Both the position numbers and the translations under genes were made by a program. Source: JAYRZB01 sp041916675 (GTDB taxonomy: Bacteria; Pseudomonadota; Alphaproteobacteria; Rhizobiales; Devosiaceae). From it: a stretch of DNA of 64,000 nt. The stretch covers positions 341,553 to 405,552 of the forward strand of contig JAYRZB010000003.1 in NCBI GenBank assembly GCA_041916675.1. The letters are read 5' to 3'. This document shows positions 59,635 to 64,000 of the stretch, one piece after another (position 1 is the stretch's first letter; every line of letters starts with the position of its first letter). Under the pieces are notes generated by a model, which worked only from the letters and a program-made list of their open reading frames with translations, was not told where the DNA came from and made no database searches.

Positions 59635-60195
59635 TCAGTTGAACTTGACCTGCGGGACGGCGCGGTCGGCCTCGTTCTCGAGCTCAAAATACTCGGCGGT
59701 GGTGAACTTGAAGGCGTTGGCGACCAGGTTGGAGGGGAAGGATTCGATGGCAACGTTGAGGTTGCGCGCGGTGCCGTTGTAATAGCGGCGGGCGAGCTGG
59801 AGCTCGTCCTCAACCCCCTGCAGGGCCGACTGGAATTCGAGGAATGTGGTGTTGGCCTTGAGGTCCGGATAGGCCTCGGCCACCGCAATCAGGCGGCCAA
59901 GGGCGCCGGACAGCGCGCCTTCGAGCGCACTGCGCTCGGCGGGACCGGCATTGGCACCGGCCTGGGCGGCGGCGCGGGCCCTGGTGACCGCTTCAAGCGT
60001 TTCGCGCTCGTGGCCCATATAGGCTTTGACGGTTTCGAGCAGGTTGGGGATCAGATCGGCGCGGCGCTTGAGCTGCACATCGATGCCGGACCAGCCCTCT
60101 TTGGTGAGCTGCCGGTTCGAGACCAGGTTGTTGTAGATGTAGATGACGTAGCCGGCGATGGCGACGATGATGGCCAGAATGACAAGCCCGGTCAT
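59635..60195 (-). CDS. LemA family protein
   Basis: 186 residues from ATG 60195 with AGGGGAG upstream. One N-terminal membrane anchor (LVILAIIVAIAGYVIYIYN) is followed by a long helical bundle with LTKEGWSGIDVQLKRRADLI, PNLLETVKAY, AYPDLKANTTFLEFQ and ARRYYNGTARNLNVA, the LemA signature. Coupled with the DUF2207 gene. Confidence 0.95.
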   Translation of the reverse strand: MTGLVILAIIVAIAGYVIYIYNNLVSNRQLTKEGWSGIDVQLKRRADLIPNLLETVKAYMGHERETLEAVTRARAAAQAGANAGPAERSALEGALSGALGRLIAVAEAYPDLKANTTFLEFQSALQGVEDELQLARRYYNGTARNLNVAIESFPSNLVANAFKFTTAEYFELENEADRAVPQVKFN

Positions 60196-60285
60196 GGGAA
60201 CTCCCCTATGCAAATGGTGCCCGACGCACGCGGGCGACATTGGCACCGGCGCGGGGCAAGGTCAAACCGTTGAGAGCCGAAACGA

Positions 60286-61209
60286 TCAGGCCGACGCGCC
60301 GCCGTTTTCGGTTTGCAGCCAGGCGCCGCCACAGGCCTTGGCGAGGTCGCGGATGCGCAGGATGTAGCTCTGGCGCTCGGTGACCGAGATGACGCCGCGG
60401 GCATCGAGCAGGTTGAAGGCGTGGCTGGCCTTGATCACCTGCTCATAGGCGGGCACGGCGAGCAGGTGCCTGTCGCCCTGCTGGCCCTTGTCGAGCAGCG
60501 CGCGGCACTCGGTTTCGGCATCGGCGAAGTGACGGAAGAGCATGTCGGTATCGGCGGCTTCGAAATTGTAGCGCGAGAATTCCTGCTCGTTCTGGCGGAA
60601 CACATCGCCATAGGTGACCCTGGCATCGCCTTCGCCGCCGTTGAAGTTGAGCTCGTAGCCATTGTCGACGCCCTGCAGGTACATGGCGAGACGTTCGAGC
60701 CCATAGGTCAACTCGCCCGCGACCGGATTGCATTCAAACCCGGCGACCTGCTGGAAATAGGTGAACTGGGACACTTCCATGCCATCGCACCAGCATTCCC
60801 AGCCGAGGCCCCAGGCGCCCAGGGTTGGGCTTTCCCAATCGTCTTCGACAAAGCGGATATCGTGCAGTTTGGCATCGAGCCCGATGGCGGCCAGCGAATC
60901 CAGATAGAGCTGCTGGATGTTGTCGGGCGAAGGCTTGAGGATGACCTGGAACTGGTAATAGTGCTGGAACCGGTTGGGGTTTTCGCCATAGCGGCCATCC
61001 TTGGGGCGGCGCGAGGGCTGCACATAGGCCGCGTTCCACGGCTTTGGGCCGAGCGCACGCAAGGTGGTGGCGGTGTGGAAGGTGCCGGCGCCCATCTGCA
61101 TATCATAGGGCTGGAGAATGACGCAGCCCTGTTCGGCCCAGAAATGCTGGAGCGTGAGGATGAGCCCCTGGAAGGAGCGGCTCGGGTCCATATAGGCGGG
61201 CTTGGTCAT
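60286..61209 (-). CDS. glyQ: Glycyl-tRNA synthetase alpha subunit
   Basis: 307 residues, normal size. SFQGLILTLQHFWAEQGCVI, QPYDMQMGAGTFHTATTLRA and NPNRFQHYYQFQVILKPSPD near the catalytic motifs, and GLGWECWCDGMEVSQFTYFQ identify the class II core. It makes glycyl-adenylate and, with GlyS, charges tRNA-Gly. It follows the small membrane protein at 61282-61506. Confidence 0.97.
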   Translation of the reverse strand: MTKPAYMDPSRSFQGLILTLQHFWAEQGCVILQPYDMQMGAGTFHTATTLRALGPKPWNAAYVQPSRRPKDGRYGENPNRFQHYYQFQVILKPSPDNIQQLYLDSLAAIGLDAKLHDIRFVEDDWESPTLGAWGLGWECWCDGMEVSQFTYFQQVAGFECNPVAGELTYGLERLAMYLQGVDNGYELNFNGGEGDARVTYGDVFRQNEQEFSRYNFEAADTDMLFRHFADAETECRALLDKGQQGDRHLLAVPAYEQVIKASHAFNLLDARGVISVTERQSYILRIRDLAKACGGAWLQTENGGASA

Positions 61210-61281
61210 GAAAGCGGTCCGGTTACAGAGGCGGCGCGACCCTAGTGGCCCCGGTTTGGCGCGTCAATCGGCCTGTTCCGG

Positions 61282-61506
61282 CTAGCGTTTGGGCTCGTCG
61301 TCGCCGGGAGGACGGTAGACCCCATCGTCGGAGCGCTTGAGGTCGATGACATCGGGGCGCCTGCGCTCGCTGAGGTCGCGCTGACGGATCTGCTGCTCCT
61401 CGGCTTTGAAGTGGCCGGAAAAGTCCCGCCAGATGCGGCGAACGCCGAAGAAGACGACCGCGCCGATAACCAGAAAGATGATGATTCTCAGGGCGATGGC
61501 CGTCAC
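61282..61506 (-). CDS. Small conserved membrane protein upstream of glyQ
   Basis: 74 residues with one N-terminal helix (ALRIIIFLVIGAVVFFGV) and a charged cytoplasmic tail (RRIWRDFSGHF, QRDLSERRRPDVIDLKRSDD). Small proteins of this shape precede glyQ in other Hyphomicrobiales. Function unknown; likely the first gene of a glyQ transcript. Confidence 0.78.
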   Translation of the reverse strand: MTAIALRIIIFLVIGAVVFFGVRRIWRDFSGHFKAEEQQIRQRDLSERRRPDVIDLKRSDDGVYRPPGDDEPKR

Positions 61507-61579
61507 TTTTTTCCACTTTCGCGCGTTGTTTTGACGTTATCGGATATTATTGCGCAGAATACGACAGAATTTGAAAATC

Positions 61580-61603
61580 TGTTACACAGTTGCAAATGTA
61601 ACA
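61580..61603. promoter_or_regulatory. Operator-like inverted repeat TGTTACA-N10-TGTAACA
   Basis: Seven-base arms at 61580-61586 and 61597-61603 are exact complements, 10 nt apart. The site lies 75-100 bp upstream of the small membrane protein that heads the glyQ group, within an A/T-rich 222-bp gap. Confidence 0.4.
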
Positions 61604-61728
61604 CATTGATTGGACTGCGCTTTTTATCCTGCGAGGGCGATTTTCCGGCGATTTGGCTTTTCCCGCAAACCAGTATGTCACGCCCACCCGGAGGGGGCAC
61701 AAGTGGATTTGGGGTAGCGGGGGCGCAA

Positions 61729-62514
61729 TTACCAGTCGAGACGGCGAGCGCCGCGGAAAATGGCGTCGATTTCGGGCAGGAAGGCGCGGCCATCGGGGCC
61801 ATGCAGCGGAACGGTGGACAGTAGGCGCAGGGGCGCGCGGGAGCCCTTGATGCCGCGGATCAGCACGCGGCCGGCCGCCTCGCCGGGGCGCGGGGTGAAA
61901 GGCAGGATGGTGAGGGCGCCAAAGCGTTGATCGAAGGCAGGCAGGAGCACGGACAGGCTTTCGGCCAGATGGATGAAAATGATCTCCCCACCCGGCGCGG
62001 CGCAGGTGGCGGCGGCCTTGACCCAGAGATCGAGCCAGTTTGCGGGCATGTGGCGGGCATCGGCGCGGGCCGAATCGGGGGCCGTGGTGCCGCGCCCGCT
62101 GGCAAAGAATGGCGGATTGGCGATGACGGTTTCATAGTGATCGCGCTGCAGCCCGGCAGCGGTAAGGACCGCGCCTTTGGCGGTGATATCGGTGATGGCG
62201 ATGCTGGCGCGGGCGGCAAAGCCGTTGCTCTCGATATTTGCGGCGGCAAGGGCGGCGGTTGCGGCATCGCGCTCGGCGAGCGTGGCAGAAAGCAAGGGCA
62301 GATCGGCCAGCGCGACAAGGCTGGCGGTGCCAACGCCAGCGCCGAGATCGAGCAGGCTTTTTGCGCGCGGCGAAACCGAAGCGCCGAGCAGCACGCTATC
62401 GAGCCCGGCGCGGAAGCCCGCGGCGGGCTGCGACACAATCAACCGCCCGCCCAAAAAGGCATCGCGCGTCGTTGATTGGTGTTTTACAATAATGTCGGCT
62501 TGGTCTAGGGACAT
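61729..62514 (-). CDS. TrmN6-like tRNA (adenine-N6)-methyltransferase family protein
   Basis: 261 residues from ATG 62514. Class I methyltransferase with LLDLGAGVGTASLVALA (SAM), AERD and the amino-methylating tetrapeptide NPPF in VIANPPFFASG. The N-terminal TRDAFLGGRLIVSQPAAGFR resembles the tRNA1(Val) A37 methyltransferase TrmN6/YfiC. Divergent from the polyprenyl synthetase gene, an arrangement frequent in Hyphomicrobiales. Confidence 0.9.
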   Translation of the reverse strand: MSLDQADIIVKHQSTTRDAFLGGRLIVSQPAAGFRAGLDSVLLGASVSPRAKSLLDLGAGVGTASLVALADLPLLSATLAERDAATAALAAANIESNGFAARASIAITDITAKGAVLTAAGLQRDHYETVIANPPFFASGRGTTAPDSARADARHMPANWLDLWVKAAATCAAPGGEIIFIHLAESLSVLLPAFDQRFGALTILPFTPRPGEAAGRVLIRGIKGSRAPLRLLSTVPLHGPDGRAFLPEIDAIFRGARRLDW

Positions 62515-62608
62515 CGCACCCAATCGGGCCAGTTCGGAACAGCTATCATAAAGGGGCTGCCGGGCGGCTCAACCGGATTTGCCCCGCGTGCGGCAAACAA
62601 GGAATGGC

Positions 62609-63628
62609 ATGGCTTTGTCGGTTTTGACAGTGGCGGACCAAACAGCAGGCGCTGGCGCGCTGGACCGGCTTGTTGCCGCAACCCATGCCGACATGGCCCA
62701 GGTCAACACCCTGATTCTGAAACGCGCCGATTCCCACGTTGAAATGGTGCCCGAGCTGGCGCGCTATCTGATCGATGCCGGTGGCAAGCGCCTGCGCCCG
62801 ATGCTGACGGTGGCGGCAGCGCAGGTGTTTGGGCAGGCCAATGGCAACCAGATCAATTTTGCCGCTGCCGTGGAATTCATGCACAACGCCACGCTGCTGC
62901 ACGACGATGTGGTGGACGAGAGCGACCTGCGGCGCGGACGCCCGGCGGCGCGCATGATCTGGGGCAACCAGGCAAGCGTGCTGGTGGGCGATTTCCTGCT
63001 CGGGCAGGCGTTCATGATGATGGTTGAAACCCGCGATATCGATGCGCTGGGCGTCTTGGCGAGCGCTGCGGCGGTGATTGCCGAGGGCGAAGTGTTTCAG
63101 CTGGCCAAGGCCGGCGACCTGACGACGACGGCGGCAGACTATGACCAGGTGATCCGCGCCAAGACCGCCATGCTGTTTGAAGCGGCGGCCGAAGTGGGCG
63201 CCATGGCGGGCGGGGCCGACGCCAAGGGGCGCGCCGCCATGCGCAGCTATGGCATGGAACTGGGGCTGGCCTTCCAGCTGGTGGACGATGTGCTCGACTA
63301 TCGCGGGCAGAGCGGCACGCTGGGCAAGAACGTGGGCGATGACCTGCGCGAGGGCAAGATGACGCTGCCGGTGATCATGGCGCTGGCCGAATGCAACCCG
63401 GCAGAGCGCGAGATCATCACCGCATCGTTGGGCAAACCGGAGGCCACCGACGCCGCCCTGAGCCAGGTGGTGACGATCTTTAACCGCTACAAAACGCTGG
63501 AGCGCACGCTCGAAAAAGCGCAGGGGCATGTGAGCGCGGCCCGGGCGGCGCTGGAAACCCTGCCAGCGTCGCGCATGCGCACCCTGCTCTCCGATATCGC
63601 CGAATTCTACGTCGCCCGCGCCTATTAA
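62609..63628 (+). CDS. Polyprenyl diphosphate synthase (octaprenyl/decaprenyl type)
   Basis: 339 residues from ATG 62609 (AAGGA upstream). GGKRLRPMLT, LLHDDVVDESDLRRGRPAA (first Asp-rich motif) and AFQLVDDVLDYRG (second) are all intact. It elongates allylic diphosphate with IPP to make the quinone side chain. Downstream lie 315 non-coding bases of repeats. Confidence 0.95.
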   Translation: MALSVLTVADQTAGAGALDRLVAATHADMAQVNTLILKRADSHVEMVPELARYLIDAGGKRLRPMLTVAAAQVFGQANGNQINFAAAVEFMHNATLLHDDVVDESDLRRGRPAARMIWGNQASVLVGDFLLGQAFMMMVETRDIDALGVLASAAAVIAEGEVFQLAKAGDLTTTAADYDQVIRAKTAMLFEAAAEVGAMAGGADAKGRAAMRSYGMELGLAFQLVDDVLDYRGQSGTLGKNVGDDLREGKMTLPVIMALAECNPAEREIITASLGKPEATDAALSQVVTIFNRYKTLERTLEKAQGHVSAARAALETLPASRMRTLLSDIAEFYVARAY

Positions 63629-63634
63629 CCGGGC

Positions 63635-63882
63635 CCTCTCCGCAAGTGGGAGTGTTCACATTAGACTGCCGGTGGCTCCCGACACCCCCACCCCAACCCT
63701 CCCCCTCAAGAGGGAGGGAGCCCGTGTTTCAGGGCTTGCGTGTTTCCTCCCCCTTCCAGGGGGAGGATCAAGGTGGGGTTACGGCGCGCTCCCAATAAAC
63801 AGCCCCCCCGCAAGGGGGCGGTCACGTTGGACTGCCGGTGGCTCCCCACACCCCCACCCCATCCCTCCCCGCAAGGGCAGGG
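63635..63882. repeat. Pair of GC-rich intergenic repeats with internal palindromes
   Basis: Two direct copies, about 63635-63720 and 63803-63882, share ACTGCCGGTGGCTCCC and ACACCCCCACCCCA, each followed by CCCTCCCC and a G-rich complement. Between them CCTCCCCCTTCC/GGGGGAGG forms a further hairpin (63746-63766). They resemble multi-copy intergenic palindromic elements of alphaproteobacteria. The short open frames across them are not genes. Confidence 0.7.
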
Positions 63883-63943
63883 GAATCGCATATGGGTTGC
63901 GGATTTTGGCGAATTGGATTCTGAAGCCTCTTAGGAGGATTGG

Positions 63944-64000
63944 ATGGATCAGTTTTCAGTTCATTTTTCATCGGTTCCCGATCCGCGAGCGTCCAATGCT
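63944..64000 (+). mobile_element. Probable ISAs1-family transposase, first 19 codons
   Basis: ATG 63944 lies 5 nt after AGGAGG. The visible residues MDQFSVHFSSVPDPRASNA match the DDE_Tnp_1-associated N-terminus (FxxLxDPR) of ISAs1-family transposases. The rest, and the right end of the element, are outside the window. The left terminal repeat should lie between 63883 and 63943 but cannot be defined from one end. Confidence 0.6.

Noticed and set aside
63635..63882. Repeats considered as a CRISPR array
   Set aside because: Only two imperfect copies with no regular spacers and no cas genes.

Overview
The window is a GC-rich chromosomal segment with densely packed, often 1- or 4-nt-overlapping genes. 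Gene content (TIGR02301 protein, PAN-domain alpha-2-macroglobulin, xseB next to a histone-deacetylase-like gene, fabI/histidine phosphatase/aroC cluster, split glyQ/glyS, a CtrA-like TTAA-N7-TTAA box and a leaderless Trp leader peptide like that of rhizobia) points to an alphaproteobacterium of the Hyphomicrobiales, most likely a Devosiaceae member. The taxonomic call is an inference.

Layout. 1-4300 (-) is the N-terminal 1433 residues of a giant alpha-2-macroglobulin. 4441-4753 holds divergent tRNA-Gln(TTG) and tRNA-Pro(CGG) genes. 4757-7600 is a short accessory segment next to tRNA-Pro. It carries a Trp-codon leader peptide plus nested hairpins in front of a tryptophanyl-tRNA synthetase and an adenosine-deaminase-family gene, and it ends in a degenerate second copy of the tRNA-Pro 3' end with its downstream flank. 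7753-20985 is a metabolic accessory block. It has an orphan polyamine-type binding protein, a double-HTH GntR regulator and a LysR regulator, then a ten-gene minus-strand run: malic enzyme, a complete BMP/nucleoside-type ABC importer, azoreductase, amidase, a DUF1989 protein and an allantoinase-like NodB-fold deacetylase. This looks like an uptake-and-breakdown system for a nitrogen-rich small molecule.

21302-28686 returns to housekeeping genes (bioY, metallo-beta-lactamase-fold hydrolase, DUF1499 protein, M48 peptidase with its DUF898 partner, pdxH, a DnaJ-type chaperone, a methyltransferase). 28946-31387 is a small accessory-looking group (GNAT, DnaB/RecA-like ATPase, DEDDh exonuclease-BRCT). 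31406-48431 is core: diguanylate cyclase, tsaC, HDAC-like, xseB, SCO, tlyA, aldo/keto reductase, aroC, fabI, FAD oxidase, SRAP, NUDIX, pyrC, ygfZ, HD hydrolase and SleB-type hydrolase. 48606-63628 has an ABC exporter, an ATP-grasp-degenerate PPDK-like protein, ispH-rnhA, a GSU2403-type nucleotidyltransferase-fold gene behind a striking palindrome array, glyS and glyQ separated by DUF2207 and LemA genes, a TrmN6-like methyltransferase and a polyprenyl synthetase. The right edge has GC-rich intergenic repeats and the first codons of a probable ISAs1-family transposase.

The best candidates for undescribed biology are the palindromic operator array with the GSU2403-type gene (54365-55605), the Trp-leader-controlled trpS paralogue inside a tRNA-Pro-flanked segment (4741-7600), and the DUF1989/NodB/amidase/BMP-transporter run (11030-20985).
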